A stretch of 64,000 nucleotides of DNA from Pantoea anthophila (GTDB lineage Bacteria > Pseudomonadota > Gammaproteobacteria > Enterobacterales > Enterobacteriaceae): NCBI RefSeq assembly GCF_006494375.1, contig NZ_VHIZ01000052.1:124001-188000 (forward strand), written 5' to 3'. A program made the position numbers and the translations under genes. The notes under the pieces are model-generated. The model was given only the letters and a program-made list of their open reading frames with translations. It made no database searches and was not told the origin of the DNA. Every line of letters begins with the position of its first letter. Within the stretch, counting starts at the first letter, position 1. This document shows, one piece after another, positions 9,956 through 17,972 of this stretch.

Positions 9956-12315
9956 GGGACGCATCTCGCGGAAAGTGAGGCATAAAGGGTGCCGGGCTGG
10001 TTATACCAGGGCGTAAGCATATCGATGGCACACTGGCTGCCATTGCGGTCGAGGCTGAATAGCGGCTCGTCCGGCAGGTCGTCGAAAAAGAGCGTGCCAT
10101 CTTCATTCACAAAGGCGATCAGATGACCTTTGCCATTTTTGACAGGGGCACCCGGTGCCGGACTTTGCTCTGGCGGGAAGCTCACCAGCGCCCGGCGAAC
10201 CGTATAGGCGGGCAGAATCACCGGCACTACCGCGCCGCGGTAAGGCGTGATGTCTGCAATACCGCTGATGACCTGGACATTGTCAGGCAGGCTCTGGTTT
10301 TCGATCTGTACGGTATTCTTCTGCCACGGTGTCCAGGAGGTGATGGCATGACCCGTGTGGTCGCTCCACACCACGCCGCCAGGGGTGTGGATACTGACGT
10401 CAGGCTGGGGGCTGTTGAGGGAAATAATGCCAAAGGTATCGCCTGTTTTGCGGGGCGAAAAGGTCACTCCCTCACTATGCAGGACGGCGCTGCCGCGCGC
10501 GCCCGCGTTGTAACTGGTGCTGTTTTCATTATGCGAAACGCCGCCGCTCAGCTGACTGTATTTGGTGGTCCAGGTTGCGGAACCCGCAACTGACGCATCC
10601 TCACGCTGACTTTTCTCCCCGGAGACGCTCCAGGCAAATTTATCATTCAGGATGCTGTCAACACCCATGCCGGCGCGTGTTTTTCCCCGGGTGTCACTAA
10701 CCCAGCTGCGCACGCTGCTGCGGCTGCCGAGCGGAACCGCGAAATTGAGGTAAACGTAATGGTCATCAGTGTGGCGCTGATCCTGCGTGAGCCGGTTTTT
10801 CTGGATGCCGAGATTGACGTTCACTTTTCCGAAGGTGCGGCCCCAGCTGAACAGGTAGCCCAGACTTTCTGCATTCTGCCAGCTCTGTGACATGCTGCCG
10901 GAAAAGGCGAGTACGCCGAGCTGCGGCTGGCTATAGCTTATCCCCGCGGCGTACTGTGACCGGATCTGTCCATTCTCCTGACGGGCGTCTCCGGCGCGCC
11001 ATGAGCTGCCTGGATCCCTGAAATCACGGCTGCGAAAGCTGGCGGAAGAGGTCAGTGATAATCGGGGCGTCACGCCTGCGCTGATGCTGAGCTGGTGATT
11101 GAGGCCCTGCATGTTGCCTCGCTCCCCGGCCGAATCCTGCACCTGCGAGGCAGTCTGGGTCAGGGAAGCGATAAGGCGTTCTGTCAGCCGCAGCGTGGTG
11201 CGCCAGGAGGCGGCCTGATAGTGCTCGCTCATCAGCCCGCCTGCCGTCACGGCCATGAAACCATTCTGATAAAGTCCGGCGGAACCGACGAACACCGGGA
11301 ACGACTCATCGGTCAGGCGCAGACGTCCGGCGGCCAGAGAGAGTCCGGCATTCGCCAGAGAAACCGTGGTCTGAGCCTGAATATAGGGGATCGTCTGCTG
11401 CTGACGATGACCGGACTGGTCATGGCTGATGATCTCAAAATCATCGGACTGATTGATCGCCGGGATGTCAGCCAGTGTGTTCATGCCTGCTGTGACCTGA
11501 TAGGTCTTCAGCAGGATGCCCGCCTGCCAGACCTCGGCAGTACCGGCTTGTGAGAAGAGCAGATTCAGCGACACGCCGCTGTTTCCGCTATTTTCTGCAC
11601 TGCGTTCTGGCATGAGTTGTGCGCCCAGCAGGTTGATGCCGGAAAACAGGGTGTCGCCCGCGGTGATCTCACCTATCTGCACGACCGACGCCCAGCCGGG
11701 AAGGGAGCGCTGGGCATAACTGTAGAGTCGGGTCAGCTGGTGGTGTTCATTCTGGCTGGTATAGCTCTGCCCGCTGCGGAGTACCCAGTTGTTGATATTG
11801 CCCCCAATCTCGGAGGTCAGCGTCTGCGAGTGGTGGTTTTGTCCGGCGCGCGTCTGGTACTGATAGCGTCGGCCATCGTAATTCACCACCAGCGCATTTC
11901 CCCCGCTGGAGAAGCGCGGATGCGCAGACAGGTCGCCTGCCGGGACCTTGAGCAGCAGGCTGCTGCGATCAACCTGCTGCTCCAGCAGAATCGGGCTTTC
12001 CGGGGGCAGCTGCAGGCAGCGCGCATCCTCTGCCTGCTGAAAACGATCGGGGATGATCCCCAGCTTCTCTGGCAGATCGGCTGGCCAGCAGGGATTACCG
12101 GCCTGATCAAACGTCAGGATATGCACCCCTTTGCTTTGACCGTTAACGACAATATTGACGGGCTGTTTCCCCGGCAGAAAGTGCGTACCTGCATCAAGCA
12201 GTTCAGCGGCACTGGCGTCGTAGCCGAGCGCTTTGAGCATCTCTTTGTCATAGCGGTTTGCCGCCTGCACACAGGCTGAACTGACCACAAGGCTGAGTAT
12301 CAGAAATTGTTTCAT
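9952..12315 (-). CDS. Fimbrial outer-membrane usher
   Basis: Outer-membrane usher, 787 aa, that would secrete and polymerise the neighbouring subunits. A signal peptide (ends VQA, about residue 18) precedes an N-terminal chaperone-binding domain. The long middle has alternating beta-barrel strands, and a plug-like portion sits at about 230-330. The C-terminal part has carboxypeptidase-like beta-sandwich features (FVNEDGTLFFDDLPDEPLFSLDRNG). It diverges from FimD/PapC and fits better with the non-gamma usher clades that go with DUF1120 subunits. It lies between the chaperone gene (18 nt upstream) and the minor subunit (4-nt overlap). Confidence 0.88.
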   Translation of the reverse strand: MKQFLILSLVVSSACVQAANRYDKEMLKALGYDASAAELLDAGTHFLPGKQPVNIVVNGQSKGVHILTFDQAGNPCWPADLPEKLGIIPDRFQQAEDARCLQLPPESPILLEQQVDRSSLLLKVPAGDLSAHPRFSSGGNALVVNYDGRRYQYQTRAGQNHHSQTLTSEIGGNINNWVLRSGQSYTSQNEHHQLTRLYSYAQRSLPGWASVVQIGEITAGDTLFSGINLLGAQLMPERSAENSGNSGVSLNLLFSQAGTAEVWQAGILLKTYQVTAGMNTLADIPAINQSDDFEIISHDQSGHRQQQTIPYIQAQTTVSLANAGLSLAAGRLRLTDESFPVFVGSAGLYQNGFMAVTAGGLMSEHYQAASWRTTLRLTERLIASLTQTASQVQDSAGERGNMQGLNHQLSISAGVTPRLSLTSSASFRSRDFRDPGSSWRAGDARQENGQIRSQYAAGISYSQPQLGVLAFSGSMSQSWQNAESLGYLFSWGRTFGKVNVNLGIQKNRLTQDQRHTDDHYVYLNFAVPLGSRSSVRSWVSDTRGKTRAGMGVDSILNDKFAWSVSGEKSQREDASVAGSATWTTKYSQLSGGVSHNENSTSYNAGARGSAVLHSEGVTFSPRKTGDTFGIISLNSPQPDVSIHTPGGVVWSDHTGHAITSWTPWQKNTVQIENQSLPDNVQVISGIADITPYRGAVVPVILPAYTVRRALVSFPPEQSPAPGAPVKNGKGHLIAFVNEDGTLFFDDLPDEPLFSLDRNGSQCAIDMLTPWYNQPGTLYASLSARCVP

Positions 12316-12333
12316 GGATAAAGGTGAACGGGC

Positions 12334-13014
12334 TCAGAGCGGCACATTAAAAGGGGCGGTTAAAATTCCATATCGGGTGACGGGGTGCAGAAGCAGGGCT
12401 TTCACCTTATTCGCGGAGGCAGCAGGCAGAGCCACATCAAACTTTTCACCCGGAAGAATGTAGGAATTTTTCAGTTCAACCGACCCTTTGCCGGGCAGTA
12501 AATTAATCTCTCTGGTGAGCCTGACGATATAAGGTGTCGGATTTTCAATGTGCAGAGAGGCACCTGAAAGATGGAAGGTCAGCCCTGTCCAGGGCGCGGT
12601 GTTTACCGGCAGGCTGGCGGGGGAGATAATGACCGGAATATTCTGGCCAATGAGAATGCGGGCGCGATTCTTTTTACCATCATCCTGCGGGATAGAGACA
12701 AAATTAATTCGCTGCATCTTCTGGGTATCCAGCCTGACACCCTCTTTTAACACCACCCGGATCTGCTGGTTTTTCCCTCCATCGACACGAACCAGTTGAG
12801 GGGTAATAATCAGCCGGTTTTCAGGGTCTTCAGGAATTGTCTGCAGGCTGCTGTGCAGCAGCGCCGTATCCCTGTCTGTGTTCAGTACATTAACCGTCAC
12901 TTCACGATTCTGGTCATCAAGAAATAAAGCCGGTACTTCAGGCTTCATGCCGGCTGCAAATACGCCGGATACAGACAAGGAAAAGAGAATGGCAACAGAG
13001 AGAATTATTTTCAT
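12334..13014 (-). CDS. Periplasmic fimbrial chaperone
   Basis: PapD-like periplasmic chaperone of 226 aa. The signal peptide ends near VFAAG (about residue 21). The first immunoglobulin-like domain holds the conserved hydrophobic G1-type stretch (IITPQLVRVDGGKNQQIRVVL) at about 75-95. The second domain runs to the end (TRYGILTAPFNVPL). It would cap and fold the fimbrial subunits by donor-strand complementation before delivery to the usher. It follows the major subunit after an intercistronic hairpin and is followed by the usher gene. Confidence 0.87.
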   Translation of the reverse strand: MKIILSVAILFSLSVSGVFAAGMKPEVPALFLDDQNREVTVNVLNTDRDTALLHSSLQTIPEDPENRLIITPQLVRVDGGKNQQIRVVLKEGVRLDTQKMQRINFVSIPQDDGKKNRARILIGQNIPVIISPASLPVNTAPWTGLTFHLSGASLHIENPTPYIVRLTREINLLPGKGSVELKNSYILPGEKFDVALPAASANKVKALLLHPVTRYGILTAPFNVPL

Positions 13015-13040
13015 TTTATTTTTACCCTGTATTTAAAACG

Positions 13041-13060
13041 CGAAGGCCGGACGGCCTTCG
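13041..13060 (-). terminator. Intra-operon attenuator hairpin after the major fimbrial subunit
   Basis: Perfect 8-bp stem CGAAGGCC / GGCCTTCG with a 4-nt loop between the major subunit stop and the chaperone start. On the minus strand it is followed by CGTTTTAAA. Such hairpins commonly protect or terminate most major-pilin transcripts so that few reach the chaperone and usher genes. Confidence 0.65.
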
Positions 13061-13077
13061 CTGACAATCATGAAAAA

Positions 13078-13767
13078 TTACAGATAAACCACAGAGAAAG
13101 TGACGTTACCGTCAATAGGCACTTCTTCACCGCTCGGGTAGGCATCCGCTTTCTTCAGAATCATTCTTGACGCAATGGAATAGGAGGCTTTAGTCATGGC
13201 TGCCGGGGTGGTGCTATTGGCATCCGCCGCCAGGGTAAAATAGCCATTTTTGGTCAGCGTTGCGGGTGCTGTAGCCGTCACATGAGTGAGGGACCATGCC
13301 GCTTTATCGCTACTGGTCAGCACATTGGCATTCGCTGCACCGTCGGCGGTTGCGTCGGTAATCGCCAGTGCCATCGCCCCCACGTGTCCCTGAGCGCTGT
13401 CTGTCCCTAAGCCGAAAATGTGTGCATCTGATAAGCCTGAAACGGTTGCTTTCATCTCTTCAGACATGTTCGCCAGCGTCATGGCACTTGCCGCACGGTT
13501 ATCTGTGGTCTGAACGGCAATCGCGACAGGCGCTTCACAATCCACATTCAGGGTAACGGTGTTGCCCTGTTTAACATTGCTGTCCTTCAGCAGTGTCGCT
13601 GCGGCGATGGTGCCAAGATCAATGCTTGCAGAGCTTAATGCCACACCACAGGCGGCTGGAGTGATGGTACCCGTGATGGAAAGGGTCGCAGATTCTGCAG
13701 CCTGACCCGCAAAACTGACGGACGCCATCGCGGCAATAATAGCGGTGCTTAATAATAATTTTCTCAT
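13078..13767 (-). CDS. Major fimbrial subunit (DUF1120-like)
   Basis: First gene of the operon and the likely main shaft pilin, 229 aa. A signal peptide ends FAGQAA (about residue 23). The mature part is rich in Ala, Thr and Ser, with two cysteines (PAACGVAL and NVDCEAP) placed for the typical pilin disulfide. The C-terminus ends in an alternating hydrophobic strand, GNVTFSVVYL, typical of chaperone-recognised subunits. Start ATG 13767 gives a proper signal peptide; the longer in-frame extension to 13854 is rejected. The upstream DNA is AT-rich, as expected for an H-NS-controlled fimbrial promoter. Confidence 0.85.
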   Translation of the reverse strand: MRKLLLSTAIIAAMASVSFAGQAAESATLSITGTITPAACGVALSSASIDLGTIAAATLLKDSNVKQGNTVTLNVDCEAPVAIAVQTTDNRAASAMTLANMSEEMKATVSGLSDAHIFGLGTDSAQGHVGAMALAITDATADGAANANVLTSSDKAAWSLTHVTATAPATLTKNGYFTLAADANSTTPAAMTKASYSIASRMILKKADAYPSGEEVPIDGNVTFSVVYL

Positions 13768-13854
13768 ATTATCTTTCTTATCAGATTTGTTATAAATGAG
13801 CAGTTCTGAACAGACCGAACGCTCTCTTTGCTGTGCGGAGTAATCAGCGTGCAA

Positions 13855-14520
13855 AGTGATAATGAATAAGAGATATGAGGCGCATAATATTCTTATCCCT
13901 TAAACTGAGCGCACTGATTAATCGCCTTCTCCTGATTTTTAATTTTGATTCAGGAAGGTCAGGCTAACATAGAACTTTATTAATGGTTTAGTTAATGAAT
14001 AAGTAAAAGTGGCTTCATTTGAAGGTGAGTGTTTATAGCATGTTTGATGCGTTATAGTTTTTTCTGTTTAACCTTATATTTATAATTTAAAATTAACGGC
14101 AGGGAGAAAATGGTAATAACAACCTCCCCTGAAATAGATTTATTTTAAAAAAAAGATGTCTAAGCGCGGACAGTTTTGGGGAGCGTAAGCAATCCTGCCT
14201 GCTAATGCGCAAAAGGTGAGGTATGCTCTGGGTGAGTGTTGAACGCGGCTGTCAGCGATCGGGGTGTCGGGGATAACGTTGATCGGCATCATGCCACCCC
14301 CGCCCTTAAATCAGCATCATTATCAGCGGCGTTTAACGCGCTTGTTTTCGATAGATTCGATCACAACGAATGCCAGCATAAGGGCGGGGATTTTTGAAGT
14401 CCGTTATTTTAGCGGTCAATTTCTGCCATTCGCTACGGCAAAACTTAAAGGCTGAGTTTATCCGGGAGGGGTAAGGATTTACCTCAGCATTTATTTGATC
14501 GGTGATAACGGGCTGTGCTG
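13855..14520. other. AT-rich intergenic region with an inverted repeat
   Basis: About 650 bp between the fimbrial operon and the microcin-like gene, without a convincing gene. The first part (13860-14150) is AT-rich and probably holds the fimbrial promoter. The second part contains an 11-bp perfect inverted repeat, CCCCGCCCTTA (14298-14308) and TAAGGGCGGGG (14379-14389), with a T-run after the right arm. A plus-strand 63-codon frame here (14264-14455) lacks a good ribosome site. Confidence 0.4.
14298..14389. repeat. 11-bp inverted repeat pair with 70-bp spacer
   Basis: The arms CCCCGCCCTTA and TAAGGGCGGGG are perfectly complementary. On the minus strand the spacer reads as a tiny open frame starting MLAFVVIESIENK and ending in KRR before a stop. 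It may be a decayed miniature mobile element, a long terminator, or the 3' end of a lost gene. No second copy is seen in the window. Confidence 0.4.
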
Positions 14521-14835
14521 TTATACCAGCAACTGTGAACCGCTGGTACCGTAGTTGACGCGGAAGTCAGCAGCGTATGCGGCGACAGCATCTTTTCCCC
14601 ACAAGGCACCCATAATGACGCATACGGCCGGGCCAATGACGCCGCCCAGAACCGCACCACAGAGCTGAGCAATAGGTCCGAATACAGCACTGCGGCTTGC
14701 ACTTCCACCGACCGTGACCCCGGTTGCCAGACCTTCGATAAAGCCCCAGATAGCCCCTTCAAGCGCCCCTTCAATGGTAGAGACAAATTCACCACCGCTT
14801 ACGGTTTCAATTTCACACAGAGTTAAATCACGCAT
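14521..14835 (-). CDS. Class II microcin-like precursor with double-glycine leader
   Basis: A 104-aa peptide that opens with MRDLTLCEIETVSGG, which closely resembles the colicin V leader and its Gly-Gly cut site. Cleavage after G15 would give an 89-aa product that is very rich in Gly, Ala and Val, with two hydrophobic stretches and two cysteines (about residues 59 and 72), as expected for a membrane-active bacteriocin. The ribosome site AAGGAA sits 8 nt before ATG 14835, and a TATAAC box (14887-14892, minus strand) lies upstream. No immunity gene or peptidase-containing exporter is visible nearby. It could use an exporter encoded elsewhere together with TolC. Bacteriocin function is inferred from leader and composition. 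Confidence 0.72.
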   Translation of the reverse strand: MRDLTLCEIETVSGGEFVSTIEGALEGAIWGFIEGLATGVTVGGSASRSAVFGPIAQLCGAVLGGVIGPAVCVIMGALWGKDAVAAYAADFRVNYGTSGSQLLV

Positions 14836-15666
14836 ATTTCAATTCCTTTTAATGTATTTTCGGTTAGTTAAAGCATCTTTACTGCTGTTATACCCGCGTT
14901 ATGAAGCTGATGCCTTTTAAAAGCACGCCACTGCATTACGCTGAGTTCTTTACCTCCAGGCCGACACCTTAAGCGACTAATGCTACATGGACGAAAAGAG
15001 GGCCTGTTAAATAATACCATTTACCATACTGCGGAAATCCTTCCGCCTATGCCTGCAGCGGGAAACGTTGCCTGACTGAAAATCGTGGTGAATTGAATCA
15101 TCTTTAAAACTGTACCCCGGCTCACTGAGTTTTATCGGGCTGGCCTGGCGATGAATAACGGAAAAATCTTCTCTCTGTAATAAGCTGTTTTGCGGAATGT
15201 AACAATATATTTTTTTATGCATAAATAAAGTTTTTTCTGATGGCTGAAATCACTTATTTGTCCTCATTTTGCATCATTTGTTTTTTATTTTTACATTTTA
15301 TCAGTGAGTCGACTCATCGTCGTCTGGCTAAAATGGCTGCCTGTTCATCTGAGTGACTGTCTGATGTCAGGGTTTTTACTTTAGAGTTTGATTTGCCTTT
15401 TTCTGTATCAATAATTCATAACCGCTATCACCGCGGATAAACCGGAGTATTAAGCATAATAAGTAGGCTATGGGTCTCTTTTTTAAACAGGGCGCCGTCA
15501 GGTTATAGGACCAGCCGTCTTGTCGGTCCCCTATGAATATCACCGGAAAAAAGGGAGCATGGCATCTGTTAACAGAAGAGCTTCACGGAATCAGTCAGAT
15601 TTAATCCGATGTTCTGTGAATTCATCGGTGTAATAGAAAAAGCAGCGCGTCATACATGATGACTTA
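14836..15666. other. Gene-poor accessory stretch
   Basis: About 830 bp between the microcin-like gene and the fhlA relic. It carries only short frames without good ribosome sites. A perfect 12-bp palindrome, TGAGTCGACTCA, lies at 15305-15316, and AT-rich runs occur around 15190-15300. A 24-codon frame at 15559-15633 follows AGGGAG but resembles nothing I know. No immunity or transport gene was recognised. Confidence 0.4.
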
Positions 15667-16290
15667 TTACAGATGTGCTGAAATTCGCTGGCAGGCCAGC
15701 CCCCAGGGCGCGCGAAACGTTCTGTCTGCCACCATCTGCCGAAGATCGCGATTGGTGGCGGCGATCAATCTTACATCCACCGGGATCAGCCTGTTTCCCC
15801 CGACACGCTCGAACTCCTGCTCCTGTAAAATATACAGCAGCTTCTCTTTCAGGCTCTTAATCTGCTGACAGGCGAGCGCATTATCTACCGCAATCGCAAT
15901 ACGCTCAGCAATCTGCTGCAACACCTGCAGATTGGCTGCAGTCAAACTGTTGAACTGGCACTGAACCAGTTTCAGCACCCCCCAGCGTTTTAGGGTAAAA
16001 CCCAGTGGCAGGATAGTGAGGGTTTTGCTCTGATCGCGCCAGGACTCGTGAAAAAGGGAACGCTCATGATCTTCTGGCTCCTCGTTCGGGCCAACATGTG
16101 TCAGCAGCATCTCTCCACTTGTCATTACCTGCTGAGCTGCAGAGCCGGCCAGCAGCATGCGCGACTGTTCACGCTGAGCCACCTGAGGCTGAAGATAATG
16201 AGTCACATAAACACTGGCCTGCTTACTCTCTTTATCCGCCTCACAGAGCACAATGCCTATCGCGTTGATCATCATCTATTGTTGGGGCTA
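15667..16290 (-). pseudogene. fhlA: Broken fhlA-type sigma-54 activator (GAF + AAA+ fragment)
   Basis: The 202-codon open frame (from ATG 16275) matches FhlA, the formate hydrogenlyase activator, in two separate parts. The first is the second GAF domain, ending with [15 protein letters not shown] and KSLKEKL. It then jumps directly to [11 protein letters not shown] and [12 protein letters not shown] from late in the AAA+ domain. About 110-120 residues with the Walker A and GAFTGA motifs are missing. The N-terminal region, the rest of the AAA+ domain and the DNA-binding domain are also gone; the frame shifts or ends after TFR. No hyc/hyp or fdhF genes are nearby. It cannot act as an activator. 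Confidence 0.82.
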
Positions 16291-16349
16291 TTTTACAATT
16301 TCGACTGCAGACTCAGATTTAGTTAAGAAAATTATAATCTGGTTGAGTA

Positions 16350-16733
16350 GTGGTATTTATCTACGCCATCAATGAGTGGTTAGAAAACGATGATCAAATA
16401 ATAATGGATTTGAATGTTTATAATGGTAAATTCGATGGAGTAATTTCAACTCCAGCTATCAGGGATTTCATTCGAGCAACACCACAAATTACTGATTACT
16501 TCTTATTGAAAGGATACAAACAACCCTTTAGAAATTCGGGCGTTGGATATGTCTATGAAATTATTATGGGTAAAAAATATTTATTTGCAGTTGTTGACGT
16601 AAAGTTAGAAGGGGAAAGCCTGGTATTAACTGACAAAACAGAAGGAGGAAGTGAATTTCTTCCTAAAGAAATCACCCTTCTAAAAAGGTCGGATGAGGCT
16701 ACACTCCTCGGATATAGTAAGCACAAAAATTGA
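16350..16733 (+). CDS. Orphan AT-rich hypothetical protein
   Basis: A 127-aa open frame whose codon use is far more AT-rich than the surrounding core genes, suggesting horizontal origin. The product looks soluble and mixed alpha/beta (TPAIRDFIRATPQITDYFLL near the middle), with no signal peptide or membrane segment. The start is uncertain: GTG at 16350 or ATG at 16404, neither with a clear ribosome site, so this may be the 3' part of a truncated gene. It is wedged between the fhlA relic and the tRNA-Ile gene. I do not recognise the family; an orphan immunity-type protein is one possibility. Confidence 0.4.
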   Translation: MVFIYAINEWLENDDQIIMDLNVYNGKFDGVISTPAIRDFIRATPQITDYFLLKGYKQPFRNSGVGYVYEIIMGKKYLFAVVDVKLEGESLVLTDKTEGGSEFLPKEITLLKRSDEATLLGYSKHKN

Positions 16734-16901
16734 ACAGTTCAGCAAGGTTCGATAACGAGCAAGGAAGTGATGAGGTTACAGGATGCGGATTCGAAGAGCT
16801 GTGTTTCAGTTTCACTGAGTTTGGCGTTCTTACATGCAATTGTGAAGTTAAAGAAAAAATGTGGGGGAACAAAAGGGGGGCATTAATTTGCAGAAACAAA
16901 A

Positions 16902-16925
16902 AAGCCACCAGGATATAGGTGGCTT
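16902..16925 (-). terminator. Terminator of the tRNA-Ile2 transcript
   Basis: Stem AAGCCACC / GGTGGCTT with an 8-nt loop. On the minus strand it is followed by a T-rich run (TTTTTTGTTT) at 16892-16901. It lies 26 nt past the tRNA 3' end. Confidence 0.8.
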
Positions 16926-16951
16926 AATCACATGATTTTAAAACTAAAATT

Positions 16952-17027
16952 TGGTGGCCCCTGCTGGGTTTGAACCAGCGACCAAGCGATTATGAGTCGC
17001 CTGCTCTAACCACTGAGCTAAGGGGCC
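16952..17027 (-). tRNA. ileX: tRNA-Ile2, anticodon CAU
   Basis: A 76-nt cloverleaf starting GGCCCCTTAGCTCAGTGG, with anticodon loop ACTCATAATC and an encoded CCA end. It is almost identical to E. coli ileX, whose CAU anticodon is modified to lysidine so that it reads AUA as isoleucine. It lies next to mug, as in E. coli. An initiator or elongator Met tRNA is less likely given this match. Confidence 0.93.
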
Positions 17028-17033
17028 AGCGGA

Positions 17034-17069
17034 GCGGGGATTATAAAGTATCTCTTCAGGGCGATCCAG
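17034..17069 (-). promoter_or_regulatory. Promoter of tRNA-Ile2 with GC-rich discriminator
   Basis: A perfect -10 box TATAAT (17040-17045, minus strand) is followed by a GC-rich discriminator (CCCCGCTCCGC) just before the tRNA. The -35 region (TGGATC, 17 nt upstream) is weak. This layout is typical of stringently controlled stable-RNA promoters. Confidence 0.55.
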
Positions 17070-17401
17070 CACTCCGCCATCGGTTGCTGAAATAAACAGC
17101 AGCGATTTACCTGCTGATTTCTATAACAAAACTGGCGAACGGCGTTAGCGAAGTTTTAAAACAGCGTGGAAAATGCGACGCCATGCCTTTAGCGAAACTG
17201 GACATCAGGCTGCAGCAGCCGTGTGCTGCCTCTGTCACGTCGAAAGCGTAACGCGCTGAGTCCTGAAGGCTGGAATGTACTGAGCGTAATCACTACTATC
17301 TTAGCCAGAGATTACGCGGCAGAGAGCACAGGACGTTCTATGGAGAAGCAGAGCAGCAGAGCGCTTACGCCACAGCGTAGCGACAGCAGGGCGGGAAAGG
17401 C
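17070..17401. other. Intergenic stretch before mug
   Basis: About 330 bp between the divergently transcribed tRNA-Ile2 and mug. A 60-codon plus frame (17223-17405) has no ribosome site or familiar sequence and overlaps the mug start. It presumably holds the mug promoter; no operator was recognised. Confidence 0.35.
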
Positions 17402-17932
17402 ATGAGTGAACACGCTATCCGCGACATCATCACTCCGGGGCTTGATGTGCTGTTCTGCGGCATTAACCCCGGCCAGTCAACCGCCCATCAGGGCTTTCAC
17501 TTTGCGCATCCCGGCAACCGGTTCTGGAAAGTCATCCATCAGGCCGGATTCACCCGTGAGCAGCTGAAACCGGAAGAGGAACAGCGCTTAACCGAAACCG
17601 GCTGCGGTATCACCATGCTGGTTGAGCGACCCACGGTGCAGGCGAGCCAGCTTGCCACGGATGAACTACGTGAGGGCGGCAGACGCCTGATGGAAAAGGT
17701 GCTGAATTATCAGCCCGCCGCGCTCGCCATCCTGGGTAAGGATGCGTTTCGTCATGCCTTTCAGCAGCGAAAAGTGGAATGGGGTAAGCAGCCCGTCTTT
17801 ATGGGGAAAACCCAGGTGTGGGTGTTGCCGAATCCCAGCGGCCTTAATCGCGCCTCACTGGAGGAGATGGTCGAAGCCTATCATCAGCTTTACCGGGAGC
17901 TGCATCCGGAGGAGAGCAGGGCGGATAAATAG
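17402..17932 (+). CDS. mug: G/U mismatch-specific DNA glycosylase
   Basis: Removes uracil, ethenocytosine and related bases from mismatches in double-stranded DNA. The 176-aa product has the family's first motif GINPGQST (N22 at the catalytic asparagine position) and the second motif NPSGLN at about 140. Length and sequence match E. coli Mug along the whole protein. It is transcribed toward rpoD, the same arrangement as in E. coli, and a bidirectional terminator separates the two. Confidence 0.95.
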   Translation: MSEHAIRDIITPGLDVLFCGINPGQSTAHQGFHFAHPGNRFWKVIHQAGFTREQLKPEEEQRLTETGCGITMLVERPTVQASQLATDELREGGRRLMEKVLNYQPAALAILGKDAFRHAFQQRKVEWGKQPVFMGKTQVWVLPNPSGLNRASLEEMVEAYHQLYRELHPEESRADK

Positions 17933-17940
17933 CAGGCATA

Positions 17941-17964
17941 AAAACCCCGGCGAACCGGGGTTTT
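17941..17964. terminator. Bidirectional terminator between mug and rpoD
   Basis: Perfect stem AAAACCCCGG / CCGGGGTTTT with a 4-nt loop. It has T-runs in both directions and serves the convergent genes mug and rpoD. Confidence 0.9.
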
Positions 17965-17972
17965 TGTCGGAC

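Noticed and set aside
14264-14455. Plus-strand 63-codon frame
   Set aside because: It has no ribosome site and spans the inverted repeat; its composition looks like chance.
15007-15222. Minus-strand 71-codon frame upstream of the microcin-like gene
   Set aside because: Its position would suit an immunity gene, but there is no ribosome site, no membrane segment and no familiar sequence.
16730-16918. Plus-strand 62-codon frame beside the tRNA
   Set aside because: It overlaps the end of the AT-rich orphan frame and runs into the tRNA terminator; no ribosome site.
16952-17027. Methionine tRNA, because of the CAU anticodon
   Set aside because: The body is nearly identical to ileX, the lysidine-modified isoleucine tRNA.
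14200-17030. Intact mobile element or prophage
   Set aside because: The zone looks accessory, but no integrase, transposase or tRNA-end duplication was found.
17223-17405. Plus-strand 60-codon frame before mug
   Set aside because: It overlaps the mug start, has no ribosome site and no recognisable sequence.
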